Assembly: GCA_014084085.1 (NCBI GenBank)
Contig: NPFB01000056.1
Coordinates: forward strand, 90,996-154,995
Length of the DNA: 64,000 nucleotides
Direction: 5' to 3'
Source: Hondaea fermentalgiana
Taxonomy: Eukaryota; Sar; Bigyra; Thraustochytrida; Thraustochytriidae
Part shown: in pieces, positions 10,349 through 20,786 of the stretch
How the letters are laid out: the number at the start of each line of letters is the position of its first letter
Position numbering within the stretch: position 1 is the first letter of the stretch
Notes under the pieces: model-generated
What the model was told of the DNA's origin: nothing
Seen by the model: only the letters and a program-made list of their open reading frames with translations
Databases searched by the model: none
Position numbers and translations under genes: made by a program

Positions 10349-12150
10349 ATGGGGAGCAATATGGGCGAGGAGCAGCTGTACGAGGCGCTCATCCATGGCA
10401 CCAAGGCGTCGAACAGCTTCCCCGGCGAGGCGGACGACCTCGAATACTTTGCAAGCCTGCCCGAGTTCCAGGCGCGCATCGCCGGGTTCCGCGACCGTCT
10501 CGTCAAGTTGATCATGGACCTCGCCGAGAACGCAGACAGCAGCGACCAGGTCTTCAAGCTCGAGCAGCTGCGCGATGCCAACCCGGGCGCCCTCGAGACC
10601 TTTGAGCCCGTGTCGGAGATTATCGACATGCTCCTGGAAAACGTCGACGAGTCGCTTGACGCAAGCAGAGCGCTCTCGCGTGGCGTCGCTGCAGGAGGAG
10701 CCGCAGGCGCAGAAGCCGCCGCGGCGAAAAGCGAGCTCGTGCGCGGGGTGCGCGCGGGACTTCACGGCGTTATCACCCACGCCAAGGTGGACCGCCCCCA
10801 GAAATACTTTGCGCAGACCGTTGACAATCTTAGAACTCCCTTTAGACCAGTCTTGCACAGCAAACCGAACGCCATTGTGCCGCTCCCAGACAAGGGCATC
10901 GCTCTCCGCCCCGATGGCACCTACCCGAACCCGTACGAGACAGAAATACAGGCGGCGCTGGGTTCGCCACCCGCGTGGCTCCTCGAGCCCGCAGACCCCG
11001 TCGAGCCCGTGCGCAAACTCGAAGAAGTCCCTTGTACGTGGGTCGAAACAGAGACGCAGCTGCAAGAGATGTGCAATGCCCTCGCCGGTGAGCGTGCCAT
11101 TGCCATCGATCTTGAAAACCATTCCTACCGCTCCTTCCAAGGCTTTGTCTGCCTTATGCAGGTATCCACACGTAGCGCCGACTATCTGGTAGACACGCTG
11201 GCGCTTCGCAGCAAGCTCCATGCGCTCAACGAGCACTTTACCAATCCCAGCATTGTCAAGGTCTTTCATGGCGCCGACTCTGACGTGGTCTGGCTTCAGC
11301 GCGATTTCGGGCTGTACCTCGTATCGCTCTTTGACACCGGTCGTGCCGCGCGCGCGCTCTCTTACCCATCCGCTGGCCTGGCGTACGCACTCAAGCGTCA
11401 CGTCGATCTTCGGGTCAACAAGGCTTTCCAGCTCGCTGACTGGCGCGTGCGCCCTCTCCCGGATGACATGTTTCGCTATGCTCGCGAAGACACGCATTAT
11501 CTGCTGCACGTTTTTGACAAGCAACGAAATGAGCTGCTCGAAGCTGGCGGCGTCGACATGATGCGCGACGTGCTGCGCCGTTCTGCCGAGGTGGCACTCG
11601 CCACCTACGCCAAGGATACGTTCAATCCGGATGGATTCAATAAGCTTCTCGAACGCAGAAATCTCTCTCTGTCGCAAGAGCAGCTTTCGGTTCTTGCCGC
11701 CGTGTACGGATGGCGCGACACCATTGCGCGGCGCGAAGACGAGTCTGTGCAATACGTTTTGCCGGACCGCATGCTTCTTCGTGTTGCCCAAGAGGCGCCG
11801 GCCTCGGCCGCGGATCTCGAGCGCTGCTGTAACCCGTTGCCAGCTGTGGTGCAGACGCGCGTCACCGAAGTACTTGCTCTCGTGCGCTCTGCGCGTGAGG
11901 CCGCCTCAGGCCAAAGCAAGCGCTATGCCGCAGCTGATGCCGACGAGGACATGGCTGTGGACCCGGAACTCAATCGCATCGCCGCGGCACCAGGCGCTCA
12001 GGACATGCAGCAGGCCAAGGGTCAAGCGCCACAACAGGGATCTGTGCAAATGGGGCTCAACTCGTCGCGCTCTTCGTTTGTCCCGATTCAGCCCAAGTCG
12101 AGTACATCAATCACCTTTGCCGAGGCTGCTAAGAGCGGCCTACAATCCTC

Positions 12151-12181
<31 letters not shown>

Positions 12182-13528
12182 TCGGGGGCGCGACGTGGAT
12201 CGTTCGTGCACATGGCGAGCAGCCGCGCCACGCCAAGCCCTGTGCTTACCACTGAACAGCTGTACGACACGGCCGGGTGGCAGGACATCGGCGATCCGGA
12301 TTGGAAGGCGCAAGTGATCCTCCGCAATAATACGCTGGCTAACGCTCGCCCAGCTGCAGTGAGTGCAGAGGCGCCTCGCGCCGACAACTACCGCGCTGCT
12401 CTTGCGGCCAAAACCAAAATCGGAGAAGAACAGCTAAAGAGCGGCGCCGGCTTCGGTGCCCTGCCGCACAAGACGCCATTTGCGGCCATGGCGACGGCCA
12501 TGTCTTCGGGTGAGCGCGCGAGCTCCGTGTCGATGGACGGCACGGACGATGGGCCGGCCCGTGGCGCGGCGGTTAATAGTGGGGCTGGTGACAGCGCGGG
12601 CACCGCTGTTGGGGGGCCAACAGGACCCGAAGACGCTGTAATTGATATCGATACGCCAGCCGACGCCGATGCCTTGGAAAGTGAGGACATCCCGCGTTCA
12701 ATGGCGGAGATTTATCGCATCTCCAATCGCAATCGAAAGCGCAACAAGGACAAGAAAAAGCTCAAGGATGACAACGGCAATGGTCCGCGCAAATCCTCGC
12801 GTACCGCAAATGACGAATCATCATCCTCGTCAAGCTCCCATGCACAATCGAGCAACAATCATAATAGCACCTCCAGCGCGGCGTCTGACTCGGGCCGTTC
12901 GCATGATACAGCTGCAACGAAAAAGCGCGGCAAGGATGCTTCCAACGCTGGGGATGACAGTGAGGCGGGTGCCGGTGATGACGCAATAGATTTCATGCGG
13001 GATATTGGCTGGGTCGAGGGTGGCAACAAGCCTGTTCCGTCGCTTGTCGTGGAAGGTGCACCAGATCAACCTGCTCATTTGGCTGGCGCTAGCGCGGACA
13101 CGAGCACCGGTGCGAGTGTCAGCGGTGCTGCCAGCACTGGCGCGGGTTCTAAAAAGTCGAGTACTGGGCCTGCTGGGGCAAGCCAGACGAGCAAGGCGGG
13201 CAGCTCAAACAAGCGCGGTCGCCGAAACACGCCAAACTCGCCCAAACATCGCCCTGCTAACAGTGGGAACAGCAGTGGCGCAAGTGGCGAGCAGCAACAG
13301 CAGCAGCAGCAACAGCCCCGTCAGCTCCACGGCTACGCGAAGGCGGCCGCGGCGGCAGGTGCTTTTAGCTACTCGCAGGTTGCTGCAAATAATGGACGGG
13401 CGCCTGCATCCTCTGCGCCTGCGGCGGCCGGGTCTCGAGGACGGGGTTCTGGCCCTACACCTGCACAGGCCCAGCAGCAATACAGGTCGCGAAGTGGCGC
13501 TGCCGCGAAATCTATGTCGTATCGTTGA
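10349..13528 (+). CDS. EXOSC10: Exosome nuclease EXOSC10/RRP6 with long disordered tail
   Basis: 1,059 codons from MGSNMGEEQLYEAL, the first ATG after the gap; an earlier start in the gap cannot be excluded. Residues ~5-95 resemble the PMC2NT domain that binds the Rrp47/C1D cofactor. The DEDD-Y 3'-5' exonuclease domain follows: Exo I IAIDLE (Asp and Glu at about 254/256), Exo II FHGADSDVVWLQRDFG, Exo III YAREDTHYLL. An HRDC domain lies at about 430-510. The enzyme trims rRNA, snoRNA and aberrant transcripts with the nuclear exosome. The last ~450 residues are low complexity: two poly-Gln runs (genomic 12152-12178 and 13293-13315), a basic KRNKDKKKLK stretch, Ser/Asn/Gly-rich segments and an RGRGSG motif. 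It is intronless. The tail is much longer than in typical RRP6 (about 730-885 residues). Confidence 0.9.
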
Positions 13529-13907
13529 TACTTTCAAGTAAGAAGATTCTGATTTTCCCTTTTCCCTTTGCACTTGCGAATTTTTTTTTTAACGCCAACT
13601 TCGTATACACGCCCTCTCGCATGAACCCCTTACCTTTCTTGTAGCTTATGTTTCCATTTACATTATTTCAGGGGTCTAGTATCAGAGAGGCCTTGGCCAC
13701 ATTGCATTATCTATTTGTGTTCTTTGTCATACAATCACTTGCGCGAGCGATGATCGTGAGTTTTGGCCAATCTTTTTCCGCTAGACTTCGCTGGTTGACG
13801 ATGGATGCGCTGGAGAGGAGAGCTGGACCGGGAGCTTCTAAGCAACGAAAGGGTCTTCAACGACACTCTCTCGTATAAATGAATGATGAACTTGATCAGT
13901 ACCATGG
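13529..13907. other. Convergent 3' spacer
   Basis: AT-richer spacer between EXOSC10 (+) and the minus-strand gene. It has T-rich tracts (about 13579-13590). No gene seen. Confidence 0.4.
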
Positions 13908-15095
13908 TCAGGTCTTTGTTGTTGTCGCTTGTGGAAGATCAATGGATCGAATGGTCACAGAGTAGAGACGCTTGCGACTCTGCGACGCTGTCGAGGGCTG
14001 AAAAGCCGAACGAGGCCGGACCTCGAGCTCGCTCAGGCGGCGTCGCGGGAAAGAGCTGCTGAAAACGCCAGATGATGCACCAGCCGTTTGCGCCCGCGCT
14101 TGGCCGAGACTTGCCAGATCGCGAAGAGACGGAGAAGACATTGGCTTTGCAGCTTCGTCCTCCCTGCTGTCCCGATCCTGATTCTGATTCCGATTCAGGC
14201 TCTTCCTGCTCAAAGATTTTCTTACTCTGCTGGCATGACTGCCTCGACTGACAGCGCTTCCCTCGGTACGGAGCGCTTGAAGCTCTTGCTTCACGTGTTG
14301 CAGATCGCGCGTCGCTCGAGAAGGATTGAGAAGCTCTTCTTCACGCAAAGCTTCTTCCATCTCGAGCTGGTTGCTTGCGACGATTTGACAGAGTCTACGC
14401 CTGTCTCTTCGCTCGTCGCCATGACTCGTCTTGGGTCGAGCATAGATATCAAAGTCGACCGCTGTGCTAAAAGGTGGTCCTTCGGGTCGCCATTCGGACT
14501 TGAAAAAGTGCGACGGATGTTTGCGTGGGCTCAGCTGAGAGATTGCTGGCTCGTGAGCCACAAGGGGGGTTGCCTTCCAGAGGCCGCCTAGGTCTCGTTG
14601 CGGGTCTCGGTCGCGGAAACAGTGATGCACAGGGTGCCGCGAGGGCGCGACATCGAGAGGGCTCGGAGGCAGATCGATGCTGTGCGCACGTATCTCTGCG
14701 TGCGTTTTACGTAGCGATCCAGATCTATCCTCATCGAGCTCGCCACCTCCACGGTAGTACGCGCGAGAGGTGGATGCATGATGGCTTGAGAGAAAGTATG
14801 GGCCCCGGTGCTTGGATTTTTTAACGACGCGAAAGCCTCCTTCGGTTGGCATGGCATCGGCATCATCAGGGGGTTGAGCTGCCGCCGTGCGAAGGATTTG
14901 CGCTGCTGATTCTGCCCGCTTGCCATCCACCCATTTTTGCATCCGCCTTCGCGCGCGTCGAGCAAGCTCGCTCGGCGCCCTTCCATGTGCCTCCAGACAC
15001 ACCGCTGCACGCGCATCTTCGTCTTGCGCGAGTTCTCGAGCGGCCTCGACCTCGCGGGCCGCCGCTCTTGCCTCCGCGACGTGGACGCTGTACAT
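13908..15095 (-). CDS. Unrecognised hydrophilic protein
   Basis: 395 codons from the first in-frame ATG, MYSVHVAEARAAAREVEAAR; the frame opens after a TAA near 15153, so a short upstream exon is possible. The N-terminal ~75 residues are an Ala/Glu/Arg-rich helix, possibly coiled coil. The middle (about 120-260) is rich in H, S, P and R and contains STAVDFDIYARPKTSHGDE, the most conserved-looking stretch. A second helical segment follows, with EMEEALREEELL and QHVKQELQALR. The C-terminus is Ser/Arg-rich and basic. There is no signal peptide or membrane segment. I do not recognise a family. The pattern would fit a cytoskeletal or axonemal accessory protein, but nothing in the sequence proves that. 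Confidence 0.6.
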   Translation of the reverse strand: MYSVHVAEARAAAREVEAARELAQDEDARAAVCLEAHGRAPSELARRARRRMQKWVDGKRAESAAQILRTAAAQPPDDADAMPTEGGFRVVKKSKHRGPYFLSSHHASTSRAYYRGGGELDEDRSGSLRKTHAEIRAHSIDLPPSPLDVAPSRHPVHHCFRDRDPQRDLGGLWKATPLVAHEPAISQLSPRKHPSHFFKSEWRPEGPPFSTAVDFDIYARPKTSHGDERRDRRRLCQIVASNQLEMEEALREEELLNPSRATRDLQHVKQELQALRTEGSAVSRGSHASRVRKSLSRKSLNRNQNQDRDSREDEAAKPMSSPSLRDLASLGQARAQTAGASSGVFSSSFPRRRLSELEVRPRSAFQPSTASQSRKRLYSVTIRSIDLPQATTTKT

Positions 15096-16519
15096 TTCGC
15101 CCCCGATTTCGCTTTGGAATCTTTTTCCTTCGAGCCGCACACTCCTTTTACGTTAAGCGGCAAGGCTCGGCCCTTTGCTCTATGCGGAGCGAGTGAGTGA
15201 GTGAGTGCGGTGTCGCCACCACTTCAACGAGAACGGAAGAGAGGTCTTAAGAGTGATGCGTTGACAATCGCAAGTCGCTGGCGCTTGCTCAACAAGCTAC
15301 ACTTTACGGATCTTTTCACTGACCTCCACTCCCTCTTTTCCTTTTCTCGCCCACATTGCCCACGTACGAGGCTGTAGTACTTTCGCTGTGCGTCGATCAA
15401 ATCGATCGCGTCAATAAGTCGTCCGTGTGTGTGCGGAATACACGCAGTACGTGCGAATATGAGTGTGTGTGTGTGAGTCTGTTTCTTCTTTTGCCTGGCG
15501 GCCGACTGCGGGAACGTGGACCCGCCGTCGAGCTCTGGCTCAACTTGCGCGGCAACAGCTCTGTCTCCGTAGTTTTCGGCGATGGCACAATCTATCACAC
15601 ACATTGCGCTCCCGAGCTCGCCTGGTCTCCAGTACACGCGGGCAGCCACGCTCGCGTCGCGCGCACGCATCTGCCGCTCCTCGCCGCGCCTCTCCCTCCC
15701 CCCGCTTCTCTCCACCTGCTAGCAACTCCAGGGCACCGGATCTGTGTTTCCTCCGTGCGCCGTGCCGGCGCTCCCCTTCCCTCCATCTCCATCTCTCTCC
15801 ACTCTACACGCACAGGCCGGCCTCCGCCGCCCGCCCAAGATCTCCGCGCCGCCGTCGCCGCGGCCAGCCATCCAGCCAGCGCGTCCACGCTCCGGCGGCC
15901 TCTTTCGGCGTCCCCCTCTCGCGTCCGCGTCCCAGGTTTCATCCGTCCCTTGCTCCCTTGGTCCCGCTCGGCCCCGCTCCAAGAATTCCATTCCACTCCA
16001 CTCCATTCCATGCATTCCATTCCATTCCTAGAATTCCATTCCATTCCATTCCGGGTCAGGCCGCCGAGTCTCTTCGCGCGCCGCTTTCGGCCGCGGCGTG
16101 CAGGAGCCCCGCCAAACTCGGCTCCCTTGGAGCTAGCTCCTGGAGAGGGAGGGGGGAGGGCGAGGGGAAGCGGCCGGAGCTCGGGGCCCGGACGTTTCCG
16201 CGCGGGCTGTTGGCTCGGGACTTTGCCCTGAGCGCGAGCTCGAGCACAAGCACGACGCGGACTTGCGGCGCAATAGATAGGGAAGCGAGGGAAGCACAGC
16301 GCTTTGCTGGCCGGCCGGAGCGCCTGGCCGGCTTCGACGCACGAGCGTCGAAGCCGACAGACAGACCCCGAACGAGCTCGCTGCGGCCGTGAGCTTGTGC
16401 TGCGTGCCCGCGAGAGCGGCCGGAAAGATAAGCTGCTCGAGCGCGTGGAGGAAGGGAGGGAAGAGCGGGACAGAGGCCAGGGGGACAAGGGGAGCGCGAG
16501 CTCTCGCGAGAGGGAGACC
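15096..16519. other. Divergent intergenic region, GC- and C-rich
   Basis: 1.4 kb between divergent start codons, so it should hold both promoters. It contains GAGT repeats (15190-15206), GT runs (15423-15480) and an ATTCC block. The many overlapping GC-rich frames on both strands carry no recognisable domain. Confidence 0.5.
15984..16053. repeat. (CCATT)n pentanucleotide array
   Basis: About a dozen CCATT/CCACT units interrupted by two GAATTC sites. Confidence 0.8.
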
Positions 16520-17644
16520 ATGTTTGAGCCGCTGGTCGCGATGGGCGTGGGCTCGGTCTTCGGACTGGTGCTGGACAAGGCGCACAATAACATCCCGGCG
16601 AGTATCATCACGCAGATGAACATGACCAACTTCACCATGATGAGGATGTTCCTGGCCGCCTCCGGGACCAGCGCCTTTGTGATCCTGGCGCTGCACCAGC
16701 TCGGCATCAAAGAACGCACGTGTAAAGGAGGACTCTCGCTCGGGCTCAAATGGTTTGGGGGCTACGGCGCAAACTTTGTCGGCGGCATCATTCTTGGCGT
16801 CGGTCTCTTTCTTACCGGCGCTTGCCCCGGCACCGTCTTCGCCATGATGGGCGCCAACGTACCGTACTCGGGATACACGTTTGCGGGCGGCGTCCTCGGA
16901 ACGATTCTCTTTGGCTACATGGAAAAGCATCTGCGCAAGAACGAGAACTTTCACGTGCGACACGAGCCGGCCACCTCAGACCTTGCGGCCAAGCTCGGCG
17001 TGCCGTTTGAGGTCGCTTCCATCGGGTTCCTCGCAGTTTGTGCTGGTGGTGTTGTCGCCGTTGAACAGCTTCTCCCATGGAGGCAGGGCCAGGCCCAGCT
17101 TCTCGCAGAGCCTCTCCCAGAACGCCCCCTGCTCGATGTCACGGCGCCCAGCTGGGATCCCATGGTGGCTGGCATGATTCTCGGCGGCCTTCAGCTTCCC
17201 ATCAAGACGCTCACGGGCTATGCGCTGGGCCAGAGCAGCGCCTATGTACAAATCGCAGGCCAATGTGCGCGCTTGGTGGACAGCAACCTTGAGACGAACA
17301 GCCCCTACCTCTTTCGCACGATTGGAGACAACTACGACCTTTTCCAGGTGTTTTCTGGTATTGGCATCATGGCCGGCGCTGCGCTTTCCAACTATCTTGC
17401 GGGCGAGCCAGAGCTCTCGAGTCTCGCTGCCAACGGATGCGGCGATCCGGTGCGTGCATTTGTTGGCGGTGTCATCATGCTGCTTGGCGCGCGCTGCGCG
17501 GGCGGCTGCGCAAGTGGCCACGGCATCAGCGGCATGGCCACGCTCTCGGCTGGCTCCGTGGTGTCCGTCTGCGGCATGTTCCTCGGCGGCATCTTATGTT
17601 CAGTGGCTTCTGGATCCTTTATGCAGCAAGTTGCCGTGATCTAA
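16520..17644 (+). CDS. TsuA/YeeE-YedE-type sulfur (thiosulfate) transporter
   Basis: 374 codons, intronless, starting MFEPLVAMGVGSVFGLVLDK; a longer frame from 16304 would add only low-complexity residues. It has about nine hydrophobic segments. Two halves each carry the family hallmarks: GVGLFLTGACPGT near residue 100 and GARCAGGCASGHGISG near residues 322-338, plus GGVLGTILFGYME and GGVIMLLGARC. These Cys-bearing Gly-rich loops line the thiosulfate path in the bacterial transporter TsuA (PF04143). The inferred job is uptake of thiosulfate or a related sulfur species across the plasma or an organelle membrane; no clear targeting peptide is visible. The family is mainly bacterial, with scattered fungal and oomycete members, so horizontal acquisition is plausible. 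It converges on MCM5, with 100 bp between the stops. Confidence 0.85.
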   Translation: MFEPLVAMGVGSVFGLVLDKAHNNIPASIITQMNMTNFTMMRMFLAASGTSAFVILALHQLGIKERTCKGGLSLGLKWFGGYGANFVGGIILGVGLFLTGACPGTVFAMMGANVPYSGYTFAGGVLGTILFGYMEKHLRKNENFHVRHEPATSDLAAKLGVPFEVASIGFLAVCAGGVVAVEQLLPWRQGQAQLLAEPLPERPLLDVTAPSWDPMVAGMILGGLQLPIKTLTGYALGQSSAYVQIAGQCARLVDSNLETNSPYLFRTIGDNYDLFQVFSGIGIMAGAALSNYLAGEPELSSLAANGCGDPVRAFVGGVIMLLGARCAGGCASGHGISGMATLSAGSVVSVCGMFLGGILCSVASGSFMQQVAVI

Positions 17645-17744
17645 ATTGCACCCCGGGGCCTCAGGCTGGAAATGGGAAACCACCCGAGAGACCAAAAGAC
17701 AACAAACAAAAAATGGCTTGATCAAATCAAAGTTTTGTTTTTTT

Positions 17745-20009
17745 CTATCGTACCCTACGGATCTTCTTTTGCTGTGACGCATGCTTGACCTCGCCGCGCT
17801 CAAGCATGATCTGCAGAGCCTTGCGTACGGCAAACTGGCTGTAGCCCTGGAGCGACACGAACTCGTCGATGAGACCACGCTGCGAGACCGTGGACCCAAT
17901 CGGAACACGACGCTTGATTTGATCCTCCACAGCTTGCACCTCGCGCACTTGCTCGCGGCCAAGCGACGACATGTCCCCAGGCGCTGCGCCATTTGATGCA
18001 GCATTGAGCGTCGAAACCTTGAAAAGGCGAATGGCCTCAGTGACGTGAGCAGGCGTTGCTTCGAAAGCAAGCTCCATCTTGGCCAGCGACTCGGCGATGC
18101 GCACAACGGCCTCGAGCTGACGAATGGTAATGGGAACCGTCGGGCTGCCCCCCCCCGACGACTCGCGTTGACGCTTGCGGTGATCTTCGCGAATGCCTAC
18201 ATAATTGTTGCGAAGCAGCTCGGCAGCGGCTGGCGACAGGACGGGGGCGCACTTGAGGCGGCAGTATTTGATGTACTTTTTCATGAGCAAGAGATCAATC
18301 TCGCCCTGCGTGCGCTCCTCGTCCGTGCCCACGGCGTCGGTTCCGCCACCACCATGGCCGCGATCAAAGTTGCTCACCGCCGTCGAAGCGTCGACGTGGA
18401 CACCAATGACGTGCCGCGCGATGAGGCGGTCCTTGGCCTCGTCGCGAATATCGCGTACGATAAAGATGAGATCAAAGCGCGAGAGAATCGTTGGCAAGAA
18501 GTCAATGTTTTCCGCCGCAGACTTCATTTCGTCATACGTGCCAAAAACAGGATTGGCCGCTGCAAGGACAGACGATCTTGAATTGAGCACCGTCGTGATT
18601 CCTGCCTTGGCCACAGAAATGGTCTGCTGTTCCATCGCTTCGTGAATGGCCACGCGGTCTTGCTCGCGCATCTTGTCAAATTCGTCGATGCAAACGACGC
18701 CGCCGTCTGCAAGGACCATTGCGCCGCCCTCGAGGAAAAACTCGCCGCGGGAGTCCTTGATGACGTTTGCCGTGAGACCCGCCGCAGACGAGCCCTTGCC
18801 CGAGGTGTACACACCAACGGGGGCCACCTTTTCTACAAATTTGAGAAACTGCGACTTGGCCGTCGATGGATCACCCAGCATGAGCACATTGATGTCGCCG
18901 CGCAGCTTCATGCCGTCTGGCAGAATGCGGCGCGAGCCGCCAAAGAGCAAGCACGCGATGGCCTTTTTGATGTCGTGCGTGTAGTCGCCCGAAATTGCAG
19001 GAGCGATCGAGCGGGCGATGCGACCGTAAATATCGCGCGAGCGGGCCATATTATGAAAGGTTTGCTCTTCTTCGGGCGTGAAAAGAGAGCTGGAGCGGCC
19101 GGACTCGTCGTCCATGACCTCGATGCCCACGACTGTGAGAAAGCCGTCCTTGACGGAGGACGGCATGCGAGAGCCGCCCTTGGCGCTCGCGGTTTTACCG
19201 GACTGCTGTCGCACCGAGGAAATGCCCATAACTTTGATGCGCATACCAGGGGAGACCTGATCAACGAGGTTTCGCGTCACAGAGAGGTTGATGCTGCGGG
19301 GCATCTCACCCGTTGGCACTGCTTCGGGGGCCTCTTGGAGCTTGAGCCACTGCGCGTCGACGTACTTGTTTTGGTCAGGAAGAACCTTGAACGAGTCATT
19401 AGGCGAAGGGCATTCTGGAGCAGGACATGATCGGGGCATTTTCACGGCCTTGTTGAAGTTTGCGCAGGGAATGGTCTTTTTATATCTGCACGAAGTGCAA
19501 ATGAATGTGAGCTCGACAGCTTTGGCGGACGCGCGCGATGCGTGCGTAACAATGCCAGGAATCATGAGCAGCTTGTTCATGTCGTTGGCGGACACGGTGC
19601 GTAGCGGAGTGGGTTTCTGTTTGCTTGAGAGCAAGACCTGAATGTCTGGGATTTCACCACTTTGCATCTCGTCGCGGCTAGGCGTGGTCAGTTGCAGTGC
19701 CTGCTTAGCTGCCTCCTCAAAGACGTCGAGGTAGACTGCTGGGCGCTGGAGAAGCATGTCCAAGAGCTCTTCGTCATAGTTGTTCAGGTGCTCGAGCTCC
19801 ACGACAAGCTTGTGTTCGCCGCGCCGAAAGCGCTCAAGCAGCTGCGCGCGATAAGGAAAAACCTGAGTTGAGGCCTCGCGGTAGTTGCGGATAAACTCGC
19901 GGAAGCGGCTCAGGACGCGCTTCTTTTCGTTTCTGCTCACGTCCGCCTCCCCTGCGCCAAGGTTCTGGTTCGTGTACGACGCGGGGCGTTCGTCCCAAGC
20001 CGTCGCCAT
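17745..20009 (-). CDS. MCM5: MCM5 replicative helicase subunit
   Basis: 754 codons, intronless, close to the family length (human 734). The N-terminal domain contains the MCM5-typical RFREFIRNYREASTQVFPYR. A C4 zinc finger follows (CTSCRYKKTIPC ... CPAPEC). The AAA+ core has Walker A GDPSTAKSQFLKF at about 378-390, Walker B VCIDEFDKM at about 440, sensor 1 in VLAAANPVFG and the arginine finger SRFDLIFIV near 508. A C-terminal winged helix ends in KIRRVR. It is part of the MCM2-7 ring loaded at origins by ORC/Cdc6/Cdt1 and activated with Cdc45 and GINS. A Gly-rich insertion (RGHGGGGTDAVGTDEE) separates the core from the C-terminal region. The start is well supported because MATAWDERP immediately precedes the conserved domain. 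Confidence 0.96.
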   Translation of the reverse strand: MATAWDERPASYTNQNLGAGEADVSRNEKKRVLSRFREFIRNYREASTQVFPYRAQLLERFRRGEHKLVVELEHLNNYDEELLDMLLQRPAVYLDVFEEAAKQALQLTTPSRDEMQSGEIPDIQVLLSSKQKPTPLRTVSANDMNKLLMIPGIVTHASRASAKAVELTFICTSCRYKKTIPCANFNKAVKMPRSCPAPECPSPNDSFKVLPDQNKYVDAQWLKLQEAPEAVPTGEMPRSINLSVTRNLVDQVSPGMRIKVMGISSVRQQSGKTASAKGGSRMPSSVKDGFLTVVGIEVMDDESGRSSSLFTPEEEQTFHNMARSRDIYGRIARSIAPAISGDYTHDIKKAIACLLFGGSRRILPDGMKLRGDINVLMLGDPSTAKSQFLKFVEKVAPVGVYTSGKGSSAAGLTANVIKDSRGEFFLEGGAMVLADGGVVCIDEFDKMREQDRVAIHEAMEQQTISVAKAGITTVLNSRSSVLAAANPVFGTYDEMKSAAENIDFLPTILSRFDLIFIVRDIRDEAKDRLIARHVIGVHVDASTAVSNFDRGHGGGGTDAVGTDEERTQGEIDLLLMKKYIKYCRLKCAPVLSPAAAELLRNNYVGIREDHRKRQRESSGGGSPTVPITIRQLEAVVRIAESLAKMELAFEATPAHVTEAIRLFKVSTLNAASNGAAPGDMSSLGREQVREVQAVEDQIKRRVPIGSTVSQRGLIDEFVSLQGYSQFAVRKALQIMLERGEVKHASQQKKIRRVR

Positions 20010-20786
20010 GGTGGTTGACCTTGACGAGCTCCTTTCTTGTCAGCTGTTGTCAACTCTTTCGCACGAGTTGATGAGCTGGCGTCCAGTTGGGTTTGAAGCG
20101 GGCGAAGACCTGCGGCCGTCGGCCTTGGTGGTCTCGCGCGATGACGAGAAAGGGAGAACGAGTCTCCCTCGTCACGCGCGAGGACGCAAGCTCGAAGACA
20201 CGAACGTCGATCGCGTGTTGTCTGATTGACAATGAGGACGAAAGTCACGGTTAGGCAATTGTTGAAACCGAAAAATCGGTTTACTCTGAACGTTACGTTC
20301 AGGCCGTTTCACGAACTTACTGTGACCCAGAGCCGAAATGAACAAACAGAGGTGTATAGCTAGAACGTTGGACTCGCAATATCTGAAATAGAAATAAACA
20401 TTGGCCCGAGGCTATTATACCATAGATAGGACCTGGGGCTAATTGCTTTGGTTCTATCAAAAATATTCGGACAAAGTCGAGATCGGTTATGGTAGGATTC
20501 ACAAGGGTGTGGGCGTGGCAAGTATAATATACAAGGAAATGACGCCTGCCGATGAAGCTGGCTGTTCGCAGCTCCACGTTCTCTTCTCTGGGGAAAAAGG
20601 TAAGGTAATCTACTTGCACATCGCGCCGCTAGTTCGTATAGTTTTTTAGGGATTTTTTTACTTCTGAAGTGGGGGGAGGCTAAGCATTGATTGAATGACG
20701 CGCGAGGAGCAAAAAAGTGCAGCAGTGCAGCGAGGACGTGCGTGTCCGCCCGCTCTCGCTCGTAAGATCTTGGGAAAAAAAAAATC
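20010..20786. other. Intergenic pocket of lower GC with small exon-like ORFs
   Basis: Holds the MCM5 promoter and the SEC61 alpha 3' flank. About 20317-20650 is less GC-rich and carries a 100-codon frame on the minus strand (20317-20619) and a 68-codon frame on the plus strand (20443-20649), overlapping each other. Neither matches a family I know. The plus frame meets a GTAAGG donor-like site near 20600. Confidence 0.35.

Noticed and set aside
9548..11791. 747-codon minus-strand ORF spanning the first gap
   Set aside because: Antisense to EXOSC10 and reads through 100 N; no recognisable domain.
15463..16749. Overlapping 309- and 384-codon ORFs upstream of the TsuA-like gene
   Set aside because: Compositional frames across C-rich promoter sequence and the CCATT array; the minus one also runs into the transporter gene.
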